Source: Defluviitaleaceae bacterium
Lineage (GTDB): Bacteria; Bacillota; Clostridia; Lachnospirales; WQUN01
Assembly: GCA_009788055.1 (NCBI GenBank)
Contig: WQSG01000015.1
Coordinates: forward strand, 1-53,866
Length of the DNA stretch: 53,866 nt
Reading direction: 5' to 3'
The position numbers and the translations under genes were made by a program. Numbering within the stretch: position 1 is the stretch's first letter; each line of letters begins with the position of its first letter. The notes below the pieces were generated by a model, which did not search any database, was not told the origin of the DNA, and saw only the letters and a program-made list of their open reading frames with translations. This document shows positions 27,860 to 36,931 of the stretch, piece by piece.

Positions 27860-29716
27860 CTACAACCTAAAATACGATATATGTTCGCGTAGGATTTCGG
27901 CTTGGGAGTTAAGTTCTTGAGCGATGGCGGCGGTCTGTTCGGAGGCGGCGGAATTGGTTTGTGCTACGGAAGATATTGCGGCAAGGCCGTTGCTTATTTG
28001 CGCGATGGATTCGGCCTGTTCGTTGGAGGAGGACGAAATGTTTTTGATGATTTGCAAAACTTCGTTCGCGCCCTCTACGATTAATTCCAATGCTTCTGCG
28101 GTAGAAATGGCTATTTCGCTTCCGGAGTCTATGCTGTTTAGGGAGTCTTCAATCATGCCTGTGGTTTCGGTTGCGGCAGATTGACTGCGTGCGGCAAGGC
28201 TTCTTACTTCTTCGGCTACTACCGAGAACCCTTTGCCGTGGTCGCCTGCCCGTGCCGCTTCAACGGCGGCGTTTAGTGCCAGTAAGTTTGTCTGGAAAGC
28301 GATATCTTGTATCACCCGTATTATGCGTGAAATGTTGCCGCTGGAGTTTTTAATTTGCTCCATTGCGTCCAGCATTTGATGCATGGCGGCATTGCCCGCA
28401 GTGGCACTTTCGGTTGATTTTACAGAGCGTGAACTTGCCTCGTGTGCGTTGTCTACGTTTTGGCGGGTCTGCTGATTTATAAGGTCGATGTTGGCGTTAA
28501 GTTCTTCTACAGAGCCTGCTTGTTCTGCCGAGCCGTCTGCCAGTTCCGTGGCACTTGATGAAATCTGTTTCGCGCCTGAAAGCACTTGGTCGGAAGCGGT
28601 AGAAATCTCAAACATGGTCTTGTGCAAACTGCCGATGATATTGTTTATGGAGTCCTTAATTGCAACAAAATCGCCCTTGTATTCGCGGTCTATTTTCACG
28701 GTTAAATCGCCTGCGGCAACGTCTGCAAGGGTTTTGCTTACCTCATCAATATAGCCTTTTATAAAGCCGATTGCGCCGCCAACAGACGCACCGATTACCT
28801 GATACGATTTCGCCGCCTTGGCGGTGTGTTCGTTTTCGGGTTTGATTGGGTCGTAGTCGAAGCGCAACAAGCCGTGTGCAAGCCCTTCTTGCAGAACTTC
28901 GCTTATGTGCGCGGCTTCGCGTTCTTGATAATTGCCCACTTCCACCATTTCCGTTACATCAAAGTTTACGACAACAACGGCAGAAACCTTGCCATTGCTG
29001 TTAAACAGCGGCTCAAGTATATGTTCTTCAAAAAGCGACTCGCCCGTTGGGGATGTAAACGCCGCCTGAAGTTGCATTCCTTTCCCTGTTTCCGCTACCT
29101 GCAATGCATTCCTTACTATCGCGGCGGTATCGTCGTCGGGGGCTACTTCGTAAACGGTTTTGCCAAGCACGGTTTCGGGTTCAAAGCCTTGCGCGCGGCA
29201 CATTTCGTTCATATAAATAAATCTTGCCTTGTCATCGAAAACCGTAATAACAGCCGGCACCTTGTCTAAATAATCGAAAATGGTATCAGCTATTTTGTTC
29301 ACGTTTGAGAGTGCGGCGCGGCTTGAGCCCGAAAGCTTGGAAGCGTCGCCGCGAGCATACCAGTTATTTGTAGAAATGCCTTGTTCAATGGCATTTATTT
29401 CGGAAACCAATAAATCGTGAGATTTGCAAATTTCGCCGAACTGAGCGTACAGTGTATCAATTTCGTCAATAGGGATATGTTGCGGAATAATCTTCTTCAT
29501 AACAAGTGCAAAAATCAGAGAGAAAACCAGAAATACACCAACAAAAACAACGGTAAAACCTGCCGCGCCATAGGTCATGTTAAACGCCCGCAACATGATA
29601 TGCACTATCACGGTTAATACGACTGCGGCAATGGAAAGCGCGATTATCATAGACATGAAAACACGTTGCGCAATGGTTTTCCTCTCGAATGAATTTCCCC
29701 CGTGTGCTTGATTCAT
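27860..29716 (-). CDS. Methyl-accepting chemotaxis-like receptor with PAS domain
   Basis: 618 residues. Two adjacent membrane helices (about 19-43 and 51-73) with almost no extracellular loop, then a cytoplasmic PAS-like sensor (about 145-260), a HAMP-like stretch (about 310-365) and a C-terminal MCP signalling domain with the hairpin-tip signature ([20 protein letters not shown]). It should sense an internal signal, such as redox or a cytosolic metabolite, and talk to CheA/CheW, which are not in the window. The ATG overlaps the stop of the upstream GNAT-DUF6273 gene (ATGA) and its AAGGAG site lies within that gene, so the two are translationally coupled. The stop codon is seven bases inside repeat copy 1's edge. 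Confidence 0.92.
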   Translation of the reverse strand: MNQAHGGNSFERKTIAQRVFMSMIIALSIAAVVLTVIVHIMLRAFNMTYGAAGFTVVFVGVFLVFSLIFALVMKKIIPQHIPIDEIDTLYAQFGEICKSHDLLVSEINAIEQGISTNNWYARGDASKLSGSSRAALSNVNKIADTIFDYLDKVPAVITVFDDKARFIYMNEMCRAQGFEPETVLGKTVYEVAPDDDTAAIVRNALQVAETGKGMQLQAAFTSPTGESLFEEHILEPLFNSNGKVSAVVVVNFDVTEMVEVGNYQEREAAHISEVLQEGLAHGLLRFDYDPIKPENEHTAKAAKSYQVIGASVGGAIGFIKGYIDEVSKTLADVAAGDLTVKIDREYKGDFVAIKDSINNIIGSLHKTMFEISTASDQVLSGAKQISSSATELADGSAEQAGSVEELNANIDLINQQTRQNVDNAHEASSRSVKSTESATAGNAAMHQMLDAMEQIKNSSGNISRIIRVIQDIAFQTNLLALNAAVEAARAGDHGKGFSVVAEEVRSLAARSQSAATETTGMIEDSLNSIDSGSEIAISTAEALELIVEGANEVLQIIKNISSSSNEQAESIAQISNGLAAISSVAQTNSAASEQTAAIAQELNSQAEILREHISYFRL

Positions 29717-30969
29717 GATACATTCTCCTTTTTATCTTCTAATTCTATCCACAAAGCGGGACGAACGCCTGCGCCTGTGTTATTGTTGCGGTTTACAAAA
29801 TCGCCAATCATGGAAATTCTGCCGTCGGCGGTTACAAATGCGGCTTGATACGGCAGATTGCCCGACGTTCTCAGCCACCAACAGGCGGCATATCCGTTGG
29901 GGTCAAATGCTTTACGCGCCTCGTTGAAATGGTCGCTGATAAAGTATTTGGAATTGGCGTTCCCTTTTTGCAATTGCTTGGTATCGCCAAAATACTTTAC
30001 GGCGTCCTCCGCGCTTGGCAGAAATATATTGTCCGTTGTTTCTTTTCCCTGCCCTGTTTTAAACCATGGGTTTTCGCTGTTGTTTATGGGCATGGAAACA
30101 ATTTTGGACTGCTCTTCTTTGCTGAACAGGCTGTAAAATTCCGTGTTTAAGTATTTCCGCAAACCTGAACTTTCCCACGTAACGGGTTCGCAGTTTTCAT
30201 GATACTGCCCCGCTTCAATTACTTGCTCGCTCAAAATTAACGCCTTGCCGTCTTTAACGTCCAGCACCCGCCATTTGTGGTTTCCAAAACGAATTAATCC
30301 ACCCACAAGGGTAGAATTTTTTGTGATATGTAACTTGGGCGGCGGCGTAACCATTCCCGCCTCTTGCGGCGGACGCCACATGGGGTATGCCTCCGCACCG
30401 TTCGGAAAGCTTATGGCATTTCCGCTTGGTTGATAGCCGTACCGCGTGTATATTCCACCCGCAACGCGACGGCTTGTTGCTTCAAGATAGGTTGGCATAT
30501 TGATTTTATCAAACCTGTTCAATCCGTGAGAAATTAAAGCACCGCCAATGCCCATACCGCGTACAGACTGTAGCACAGCGGTTGTTGCCAGTTGAAAGAA
30601 CGGTGCAACGGGCGGATAATACTCGTGCATAATATCTGCGTAAGTAGTGAAATTTTTTGTGTATTTTTTAACAAGCACATCGTTTTCACTTTCCGTGTCT
30701 ACGTCGTGGGGAAGCCATACCATAACGCCCACTATTCCCATTTCCGGCGTTTCTGCTAAGTCAACAAAGCCGCTGTTTACACCTGCCGCCACGTACATAT
30801 AAAAAAAATCGTCAAAAGCTTTGTCTCTTGCTTCAAAATCTTCAATAATCCATACCAGAATAGAGTCGTTTATAAAGTGCGACTTTAGTATTTTGATGGC
30901 ATTATCAATGTCACTTTCTGTTGCGACACGAATTGTAATATTTGAATTTTTTAATGCCATATCCGCCAC
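29713..30969 (-). CDS. GNAT acetyltransferase fused to DUF6273
   Basis: 418 residues. The N-terminal half (about 10-185) is a GNAT N-acetyltransferase with the acetyl-CoA loop [10 protein letters not shown] and the late [10 protein letters not shown]. The C-terminal half (about 225-410) has the hallmarks of DUF6273: [33 protein letters not shown] and [12 protein letters not shown]6273 is common in secreted clostridial proteins and has no proven function; here it lacks a signal peptide and is joined to a cytosolic enzyme. The gene overlaps the PAS-chemoreceptor gene by four bases, suggesting a shared pathway. The acceptor substrate is unknown. Confidence 0.85.
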   Translation of the reverse strand: MADMALKNSNITIRVATESDIDNAIKILKSHFINDSILVWIIEDFEARDKAFDDFFYMYVAAGVNSGFVDLAETPEMGIVGVMVWLPHDVDTESENDVLVKKYTKNFTTYADIMHEYYPPVAPFFQLATTAVLQSVRGMGIGGALISHGLNRFDKINMPTYLEATSRRVAGGIYTRYGYQPSGNAISFPNGAEAYPMWRPPQEAGMVTPPPKLHITKNSTLVGGLIRFGNHKWRVLDVKDGKALILSEQVIEAGQYHENCEPVTWESSGLRKYLNTEFYSLFSKEEQSKIVSMPINNSENPWFKTGQGKETTDNIFLPSAEDAVKYFGDTKQLQKGNANSKYFISDHFNEARKAFDPNGYAACWWLRTSGNLPYQAAFVTADGRISMIGDFVNRNNNTGAGVRPALWIELEDKKENVS

Positions 30970-31071
30970 CGACCCTCTGTGTATATTTATCTGTGTACAA
31001 AGAGATTTTAACAGTTTTGATAATCATTTGCAACATATTTTGGGAAAAAGTTTATTGTGAAAATTAATGTG

Positions 31072-31180
31072 TTATGTCAAAACCTTGATATGTTCCACAG
31101 CCATGTCCTCCGGGCCGGTTAGCGAGCATCCTTTTTCCTTCGCGTATGAAATATAGTTTACGATATCCGCAGTGATTTCT
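31072..31180 (-). repeat. 109-bp direct repeat, copy A (duplicated decarboxylase 3' end)
   Basis: Matches 31626-31734 over 109 bases with three mismatches. The left boundary is exactly the stop codon of the decarboxylase. The two copies flank the monooxygenase gene at 31311-31622. Confidence 0.95.
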
Positions 31181-31242
31181 ATCCGCGGATACTTACTTTG
31201 CACACAGCACAATTGCTTTTCAATCTTAACAAAAAGTTTCAC
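31072..31242 (-). pseudogene. Small chimeric ORF carrying the decarboxylase C-terminus
   Basis: A 56-codon frame starting at GTG 31242, six bases after a good GAGGTG site. The first 21 residues (KLFVKIEKQLCCVQSKYPR) have no match in the window. The last 35 residues are identical to the C-terminus of the decarboxylase at 31626-33074 (from EITADIVNY to VEHIKVLT). It is either a remnant of a duplicated gene or a small expressed protein; the intact ribosome site leaves expression open. Confidence 0.5.
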
Positions 31243-31255
31243 ATCTCTCACCTCA

Positions 31256-31284
31256 TTTACAGGATAAAACAACCATGCTACAAT
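31256..31284 (+). promoter_or_regulatory. Candidate promoter for the monooxygenase gene
   Basis: TTTACA and TACAAT with a 17-base spacer, 27 bases before the ATG at 31311. An AGAAGGG ribosome site follows. Confidence 0.5.
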
Positions 31285-31310
31285 TTGCAAAAAAAGAAGG
31301 GTTGTGCATT

Positions 31311-31622
31311 ATGTCAAACGCGGTTTTTTATTGCACGTTTAATTTGAAAGACGGGGCTTCCGTGCAGGACTTTTTATCGGCGGCAGAAAATCTTAACAAC
31401 GAGTATATATCGAAACAAAAAGGCTATATTTCATGGAAACAACTTTCCGACAGCGGCAACTGGGCAGACCTTCTAATGTTTGAAACAATGGAGGACGTTA
31501 AAAACTTTGAAGCAAATTCAGTCAACGCAGGCGAGTTGGCGGCAAAATTTTATTCATTTATCAACCTTGCAAGTGTAAGCGTGGCTTATTTTTCCGTAGA
31601 AAAAAGCTACGGAATGTCATAA
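31311..31622 (+). CDS. Antibiotic biosynthesis monooxygenase-like (ABM) protein
   Basis: 103 residues in the dimeric alpha+beta barrel/ABM fold pattern: an initial beta strand (NAVFYCTFNLKDG), a helix, the strand-turn GYISWKQLSDSG, and a second half LLMFETMEDVKNF. Family members include quinol or heme-degrading monooxygenases and proteins of unknown activity; no specific catalytic residue can be assigned. An upstream in-frame start at 31275 is not supported; the ATG at 31311 has AGAAGGG nine bases upstream. It lies between the two copies of the 109-bp repeat, and its stop is only three bases from that of the decarboxylase. Confidence 0.7.
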   Translation: MSNAVFYCTFNLKDGASVQDFLSAAENLNNEYISKQKGYISWKQLSDSGNWADLLMFETMEDVKNFEANSVNAGELAAKFYSFINLASVSVAYFSVEKSYGMS

Positions 31623-31625
31623 ATT

Positions 31626-31734
31626 TTATGTCAAAACTTTGATATGCTCCACAGCCATGTCCTCCGGGCCGGTTAGCGAGCATCCTTTTTCCTTCGCGTA
31701 TGAAATATAGTTTACGATATCCGCAGTTATTTCT
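31626..31734 (-). repeat. 109-bp direct repeat, copy B (within decarboxylase)
   Basis: The parental copy: the last 36 codons of the decarboxylase, including the stop. It differs from copy A at three positions. Confidence 0.95.
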
Positions 31735-33074
31735 TCGCCGGGGGCAATTATGGGAATTCCCGGCGGGTAGCACATAACAAATTCCGCGCAAATTTTGCCC
31801 GCGCTTTGCGCAAGGGGCAAGCTTTTGTGCGGACTGTAAAAGGCTTCCTGCGGCGTGGTGCGAACGATAGGCGAAATGTATTCCTGCTTCATAATTTCCG
31901 CCGCGCCGCCCGTGCGGGAGAATCGGCGTTTTACCTCTGCCAACGCGCTTATCAGCATTTCGATATTTTTGAAATTATCCCCGATTGATACATATGCCAA
32001 AATGTTTCCTATATCCCCGAATTCGATTTGAATATCGTATTCGTCGCGCAAAATGTCGTAGACCTCTATGCCCGCAAGTCCCAGCTGAAGTGTGTTTACG
32101 GCAAGCTTTGTTTTATCAAAATCGAAAACCGTTTCTCGGTCGATTAACTCATCGGAAAAGGCGTAATAACCATCCATTTTGTTGATTTCTTCCCGTGCGT
32201 AATTGGTAAGCTTTAGCACGTCCGCAAAGATTTTTTTGCCGTTAATAGCCAAATTACTTCGCGAAATATCAAGGCTACTCATAAGAAGATAGGACGCGCT
32301 GGTGGTTTGCGTAAGATTTATTATTTGACGCATATAGTTTGCATTCACATTCGCACCGCAAAGCAAAAACGAACTTTGCGTAAGCGAACCGCCCGATTTA
32401 TGCATACTGACAGCCGCCATATCTGCCCCTGCGGCAATTGCGGCACGGGGCAAATTTTCATCCGCAAAATAGAAATGCGTACCATGCGCTTCGTCCGCAA
32501 GCAAAATCATCCCGTGTTCGTGGGCAAGCTTCGCAATTCCCGAAACATCCGAGCAAATGCCGTAATACGTTGGATTGTTTATCACAACCGCTTTTGCGTC
32601 CGGGTTTTCGCGAATGGCACGTTCCACCGCCGCAAGCGAACTGCCCAGCGCGATACCCAGTCTTTCGCTTGACGTACACTCAATGTACACAGGCACCGCG
32701 CCGCACAGAACCAACGCATTCAGCATACTGCGGTGAACATTCCGCGGCAAAATGATTTTCTCCCCCCGTTTTACGGCATAAAAAATCATGGCTTGCACCG
32801 CACTTGTTGTGCCGCCAACCATAATAAACGCCTGCGCCGCCCCAAAAGCCGCCGCCGCCAACTCCTCCGCTTCCCGTATAACCGAAACGGGATGACACAA
32901 ATTGTCCAGCGGCTTCATAGAATTTACGTCAATGGAAAGACACTTCTTCCCCAAAAACTCCCGCAAATTACTGCTTCCCTTGCCCCGCTTATGCCCCGGC
33001 ACATCGAACGGAATAATACGGTTGCTTTCCAGTTCCTCCAACGCCGTGCGTATGGGGGTATCTTTTTGATTCAA
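31626..33074 (-). CDS. speA: Arginine/lysine/ornithine decarboxylase (SpeA/YaaO-like)
   Basis: PLP-dependent fold-type I decarboxylase of the short group that includes Bacillus SpeA. It makes agmatine, cadaverine or putrescine; substrate not certain. 482 residues. FDVPGHKRGKG opens the protein, LADEAHGTH carries the PLP aspartate, and K226 in SMHKSGGSLTQ is the Schiff-base lysine. The C-terminal GPED motif is typical. The start is a TTG at 33074, nine bases after AAGGAG. It lies on the same strand as speD, with a toxin-antitoxin pair between them. Its last 36 codons are duplicated at 31072-31180. Confidence 0.9.
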   Translation of the reverse strand: MNQKDTPIRTALEELESNRIIPFDVPGHKRGKGSSNLREFLGKKCLSIDVNSMKPLDNLCHPVSVIREAEELAAAAFGAAQAFIMVGGTTSAVQAMIFYAVKRGEKIILPRNVHRSMLNALVLCGAVPVYIECTSSERLGIALGSSLAAVERAIRENPDAKAVVINNPTYYGICSDVSGIAKLAHEHGMILLADEAHGTHFYFADENLPRAAIAAGADMAAVSMHKSGGSLTQSSFLLCGANVNANYMRQIINLTQTTSASYLLMSSLDISRSNLAINGKKIFADVLKLTNYAREEINKMDGYYAFSDELIDRETVFDFDKTKLAVNTLQLGLAGIEVYDILRDEYDIQIEFGDIGNILAYVSIGDNFKNIEMLISALAEVKRRFSRTGGAAEIMKQEYISPIVRTTPQEAFYSPHKSLPLAQSAGKICAEFVMCYPPGIPIIAPGEEITADIVNYISYAKEKGCSLTGPEDMAVEHIKVLT

Positions 33075-33165
33075 TATGAAAATCTCCTTCGCTTTTGTAT
33101 TAAATTTCCGAAATCACCGTTTCCCCGTCGGATATGGGCATGGGTAGGTTTGCCATGTCTGTTTT

Positions 33166-33579
33166 TTATCTTAACCAAAGGAACTTAATTTGCTCTACAG
33201 GTTCAATAGGGTCAAATTCGTGATGGTCGGCGGTGATAAGCGTTGCACCGATAACAGAAGCTTGGGAAAGTGCGATTGAATCCGCCAAGGAAATCTTGTA
33301 CGATGATTTCAATCGCCCTGCTTCAGAAAATGCCGCAGGGGTTAATCCGCTGATTGTTGTAAAAAATGATGAAGCTTCGGAAATTTTTACATCAGCATAT
33401 TCTTTGCCCTTTTCGCGGTGCAAGCCGTAATACACTTCTAAAAGGTTAATCTCATGCATAAAAACCACAGCACCGCCCGATATGGACGCTCCTAAAATGT
33501 TAAACACAGTTTCCCAACCTGTTTCTTTTTTGAAAAATGCAATAAGGGCGCAAGCATCAAGAATATAAATTTTGTTCAT
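33166..33579 (-). CDS. PIN-domain toxin (VapC-like), second pair
   Basis: 137 residues. PIN acidic positions: ILDACALIAFF at the start, HEINLLEVYYG, SLADSIALSQA and TADHHEFDP at the end. It is a predicted site-specific RNase. Its ATG overlaps the antitoxin stop (ATGA), as expected for a coupled toxin-antitoxin pair. It sits between speD and the decarboxylase in the same orientation and is not closely similar to the PIN protein at 14293. Confidence 0.85.
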   Translation of the reverse strand: MNKIYILDACALIAFFKKETGWETVFNILGASISGGAVVFMHEINLLEVYYGLHREKGKEYADVKISEASSFFTTISGLTPAAFSEAGRLKSSYKISLADSIALSQASVIGATLITADHHEFDPIEPVEQIKFLWLR

Positions 33580-33776
33580 AAATTCTCTGCCCCGTCATGG
33601 GTCATTGCCAGAAAGCTATCAACCGTAAGGTTAAGGTCTGTACAAGAACCGCACAAAGCGCGTAAGCGTTCCATTTTTAGTGCTGATTCGGCTGATGCGT
33701 TGTTGTCTGTACGCGTCTTTATCATATCAAACAACGGAGCCGGTAACGTTTTTGTGTCTAAAATTACTTCGCTCAT
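33576..33776 (-). CDS. VapB-like antitoxin, second pair
   Basis: 66 residues. A short N-terminal part (SEVILDTKTLPAPLFDMI) could form the DNA-binding part, and a Leu/Met-rich tail (MERLRALCGSCTDL) the toxin-binding part. An AGGAGG site eight bases upstream is strong. It starts 12 bases after the speD stop. Assignment is from position and size; the sequence itself is not diagnostic. Confidence 0.7.
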   Translation of the reverse strand: MSEVILDTKTLPAPLFDMIKTRTDNNASAESALKMERLRALCGSCTDLNLTVDSFLAMTHDGAENL

Positions 33777-33788
33777 GCGAATAACCTC

Positions 33789-34580
33789 CTAATAAATATT
33801 CTTCCCGCTAAAAATTTCTATCATCTCTTGTCGCAAATTGTGGGTGATGGTTAGGCGGGACATGGGGGGAACTTCGTAAGCGTCGGTGTTAAAGAGGTAG
33901 TTTTGCAGATGGATTTCTTTAATCAGCATTTTTGTGTGGAAGATGTTGGACTGGTACACATTTACGTCAACTGCGTCGTAGCGTTCCAGAACCTTGTTGT
34001 CGATAAAATCTTGTATGGACGTAATGGCATGGTCGATGAAAAGCTTTTTGCCGCTTTCGTCCCGCGTGAAGCCGCGCACCTTGTAATCCATGGTGATAAT
34101 ATCCGAATCGAAACTGCCGATAAGATAGTCCAGCGTTTGCAGTGGCGAAATCTGTCCGCAGGTTGCAATGTCGATATCAACTCTAAATGTTGCGATGCTT
34201 GTGTCGGGGTGAAATTCCGGATACGTATGCACGGTTACGTGGCTCTTGTCTAGGTGTGCCACAATCGCGTCACTGTGGATATCGTCCGACGTACGGCGTG
34301 TATCATCCGCAATGAGAATTGTAACACTTGCCCCCTGCGGTTCGTAATCCTGCTTTGCGATATTTAAAACAGTTGCGCCAATCATATCCGTTACCTGTTG
34401 CAATATCCCCGTAAGCCTTTCCGAGTTGTATTGCTCGTGAATGTATGCCAAATAATCCTGTTGCTCCCGCGCCGTTTTCGCGTAACAAACGTCGTAAATA
34501 TTAAAACTCAACGACTTGGTCAAGTTGTTAAACCCGTACACCTTTAACTTGTTCTCCGATTCCTGCATATTTTCACTCAC
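33789..34580 (-). CDS. speD: S-adenosylmethionine decarboxylase, E. coli type
   Basis: Pyruvoyl enzyme making decarboxylated S-adenosylmethionine, the aminopropyl donor for spermidine. 263 residues from GTG 34580. The self-cleavage site is LDKSHVTVHTYPE, with the serine near residue 113 becoming the pyruvoyl group. The length and motif match the class 1a (E. coli SpeD) enzyme rather than the short SpeH type. A GTG nine bases further upstream is too close to the GGAG site; 34580 has eight-base spacing. No speE (aminopropyltransferase) is in the window. Confidence 0.95.
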   Translation of the reverse strand: MSENMQESENKLKVYGFNNLTKSLSFNIYDVCYAKTAREQQDYLAYIHEQYNSERLTGILQQVTDMIGATVLNIAKQDYEPQGASVTILIADDTRRTSDDIHSDAIVAHLDKSHVTVHTYPEFHPDTSIATFRVDIDIATCGQISPLQTLDYLIGSFDSDIITMDYKVRGFTRDESGKKLFIDHAITSIQDFIDNKVLERYDAVDVNVYQSNIFHTKMLIKEIHLQNYLFNTDAYEVPPMSRLTITHNLRQEMIEIFSGKNIY

Positions 34581-34610
34581 AACAATCACTCCGTTTCACA
34601 TTTTTTATCA

Positions 34611-35687
34611 TTAGAATGTCACAAGCTTGCCCGTTTTTGCGGATTCGTAAATGGCTTCCAGTATTTCTGTTACGGCTAAGGCCTGTTCGGGGAGGACTGT
34701 GAGGGGCGTGCCTTTGGTTATGGCGTTGAGGAAAGAGAATTGCTCTTGAAGGGCGGGTTCGATTGTGTTGCCCTCGAAGAAGTCTACGCCGGCTTTGCCG
34801 ATGAGGGGAGATTTTTCGTATAATCTGCCAAGGTCGTCGCCGTTTATGCGAACGCCGTTTTGCATATCCGCGCCGCCTTTTGTGCCGCAAACGGTTGCCT
34901 TTGCTTCGCTGTAATCAAGAATGTTTAACGCCCAACTGGACTCTAAAACAATCGTAGAATTATCTTCCATTGTAATGAAACCGAATGCGGAATCTTCAAC
35001 GGTAAATTCTTTCGGATTCCATTCTCCGAAAGCATTGCCGCAGTCGCCGTTTTCGTTGAGTTTGTGATAGACACTGCCCATTACAGATTTCGGCTTGTAT
35101 TTGTCCATGAACCAGAGTGTTAAATCCAGCGCGTGTGTGCCAATGTCGATAAGCGGGCCGCCGCCTTGCTCCTCTTCGTTCAGAAAAACGCCCCACGTCG
35201 GAACGGCGCGGCGGCGCAACGCGTGTGCCTTTGCGAAATAAATATCACCCAAGTCGCCGCGTTCGATGCACTTTTTAATGTATGCCGCTTCGGGTTTGAA
35301 ACGGTTTTGATATGCAATTGTGAGAATTTTGCCCGTGCGCTTTGCCGTTTCAAGCATCGCCCGCGCCTCTGCCGATGTCTTTGCCATCGGCTTTTCGCAC
35401 ATAACGTGCTTGCCCGCCTCAAGCGCGGCTATCGTAATCGCGGAGTGAGATTTGTTTGGCGTAAGCACGTAAATTACATCTATGGATTTATCTTGCAAGA
35501 TTTCTTCATAATTTGTATAAACTTTCGCGCCCTGTGCGCCAAATTCTTTTGCAGATTTTTCTGCGCGTTCCTTTTTGTTGTCGCAGAACGCTACCATTTC
35601 TGCAAGCTCCGTTTTTATTATGTTTGGCATATGTTTTTGTTTTGCAATTCCGCCGCAACCTATTATTCCCGCTTTTAATTTTTGCAT
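34611..35687 (-). CDS. Gfo/Idh/MocA family NAD(P)-dependent oxidoreductase
   Basis: 358 residues. The N-terminal Rossmann motif GIIGCGGIAKQKHMPN, the conserved CEKPMAK with its catalytic lysine, and the IDIGTHALDLTLWF segment with the conserved histidine are present. Such enzymes oxidise or reduce sugars and inositols. The neighbour on the other side is a GH130 phosphorylase, which fits glycan use; the substrate is unknown. The ATG follows GGAG by eight bases. It ends 30 bases before speD, so it could be co-transcribed with the polyamine genes, perhaps fortuitously. Confidence 0.9.
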   Translation of the reverse strand: MQKLKAGIIGCGGIAKQKHMPNIIKTELAEMVAFCDNKKERAEKSAKEFGAQGAKVYTNYEEILQDKSIDVIYVLTPNKSHSAITIAALEAGKHVMCEKPMAKTSAEARAMLETAKRTGKILTIAYQNRFKPEAAYIKKCIERGDLGDIYFAKAHALRRRAVPTWGVFLNEEEQGGGPLIDIGTHALDLTLWFMDKYKPKSVMGSVYHKLNENGDCGNAFGEWNPKEFTVEDSAFGFITMEDNSTIVLESSWALNILDYSEAKATVCGTKGGADMQNGVRINGDDLGRLYEKSPLIGKAGVDFFEGNTIEPALQEQFSFLNAITKGTPLTVLPEQALAVTEILEAIYESAKTGKLVTF

Positions 35688-35812
35688 TGTGCCAACTCCT
35701 TCGCTATTTTTCGATACGCCCTGATTATATCGTGCTGTTTGAAAAATGCAATTGATTTGTAATATTTCGTGTGCTAGTATTGCAAAAATATTACAAATTG
35801 GAGGAATTTATT

Positions 35813-36829
35813 GTGGCAAAAGTAATAAACGGCATCGCAATTCCAAATATGCCATGGGAAGAAAAACCTGCGGGATATAAAGAAACACTTTGGCGGTTCA
35901 GCGGCAATCCTATTTTTGAACTTAACCCCGGGCCGAAAGCGGCGCGTGTGTTTAACAGCGCGGTGATACCGTATGGGGATGGATTTGTGGGCGTTTTCCG
36001 CGCAGACCACAAAGATATCACAATGCATTTGCATTTTGGCAAAAGCAAAGATGCAATCAACTGGGAACTTGAAGATGAAGATATAAAATGGGTAGACGAA
36101 AGCGGAAAGCCCTTCCAACCCGCATACGGCTACGACCCGCGCCTGTGCAAAATAGGTGACGAGTACTTTATAATGTGGTGTACAAGTTTTGCGGGTTCGC
36201 CCACGATTGGGCTTGGCAAGACAAAGGATTTCAAAACATTCACGCGACTGGAAAACGCATTTTTGCCGCATAACCGCAACGGCGTTTTGTTTCCGCGCAA
36301 AATAAACGGCAACTATGTACTTCTTTCGCGCCCGTCTGATAACGGCCACACGCCCTTTGGAGACATTTATCTTTCAGAAAGCCCCGACATGACTTACTGG
36401 GGCAAGCACAAAAACGTGATGAAAGCGGGCGGTTCTTGGCAGGCACTAAAAATAGGCGCGGGCCCCATTCCAATTGAAACGGACGAGGGCTGGCTTATGA
36501 TTTACCATGGCGTGGTGCTAACCTGTAACGGATATGTATACAGCTTTGGCGCGGCACTGTTGGATTTGGAAAACCCATCCAAAGTGCTGTACCGAAGCGG
36601 CAATTATCTTCTAACCCCCGAAGAGCCATACGAAACAGTTGGCTTTGTGCAAAACGTGTGCTTCCCATGCGCCGCTCTTTGCGACGCACCCACAGGCCGC
36701 CTAGCCATCTACTACGGCACAGCCGACACATACACAGGCATAGCCTTCGGCACGGTGGACGATATCATCAAATTCACCAAAGAAACCAACCAGCTTTTAC
36801 ACGGCGACAGCGAGCTGGGTAGGGATTAA
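35813..36829 (+). CDS. Glycoside hydrolase family 130 phosphorylase
   Basis: 338 residues forming a five-bladed beta-propeller. GH130 enzymes phosphorolyse beta-mannosides, giving mannose-1-phosphate. Family features: NPGPKAARVFNSAVI, FRADHKD, YDPRLCKIGDEYFIMWC and YHGVVLTCNGYVYSFGAALL. The start is GTG 35813 with GGAGG eight bases upstream; a longer in-frame extension to 35771 has no ribosome site. It is divergent from the Gfo/Idh/MocA gene and ends at a good bidirectional terminator. The exact mannoside cannot be told. Confidence 0.9.
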   Translation: MAKVINGIAIPNMPWEEKPAGYKETLWRFSGNPIFELNPGPKAARVFNSAVIPYGDGFVGVFRADHKDITMHLHFGKSKDAINWELEDEDIKWVDESGKPFQPAYGYDPRLCKIGDEYFIMWCTSFAGSPTIGLGKTKDFKTFTRLENAFLPHNRNGVLFPRKINGNYVLLSRPSDNGHTPFGDIYLSESPDMTYWGKHKNVMKAGGSWQALKIGAGPIPIETDEGWLMIYHGVVLTCNGYVYSFGAALLDLENPSKVLYRSGNYLLTPEEPYETVGFVQNVCFPCAALCDAPTGRLAIYYGTADTYTGIAFGTVDDIIKFTKETNQLLHGDSELGRD

Positions 36830-36840
36830 TGCTAAATCGA

Positions 36841-36877
36841 AAAACGAGAGAGGCGAAAAGCCAACTCTCGTTTTTTT
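36841..36877. terminator. Bidirectional intrinsic terminator
   Basis: AAAACGAGAG and CTCTCGTTTT form a 10-bp stem with an inner GGC/GCC pair in the loop and seven Ts on the plus strand. It lies between the convergent GH130 and zinc-ribbon genes. Confidence 0.85.
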
Positions 36878-36931
36878 GATGCTTCCGTTTTTGCAACTGC
36901 CCTCTTTATTGCACGAGAAACGGCAACCCGT

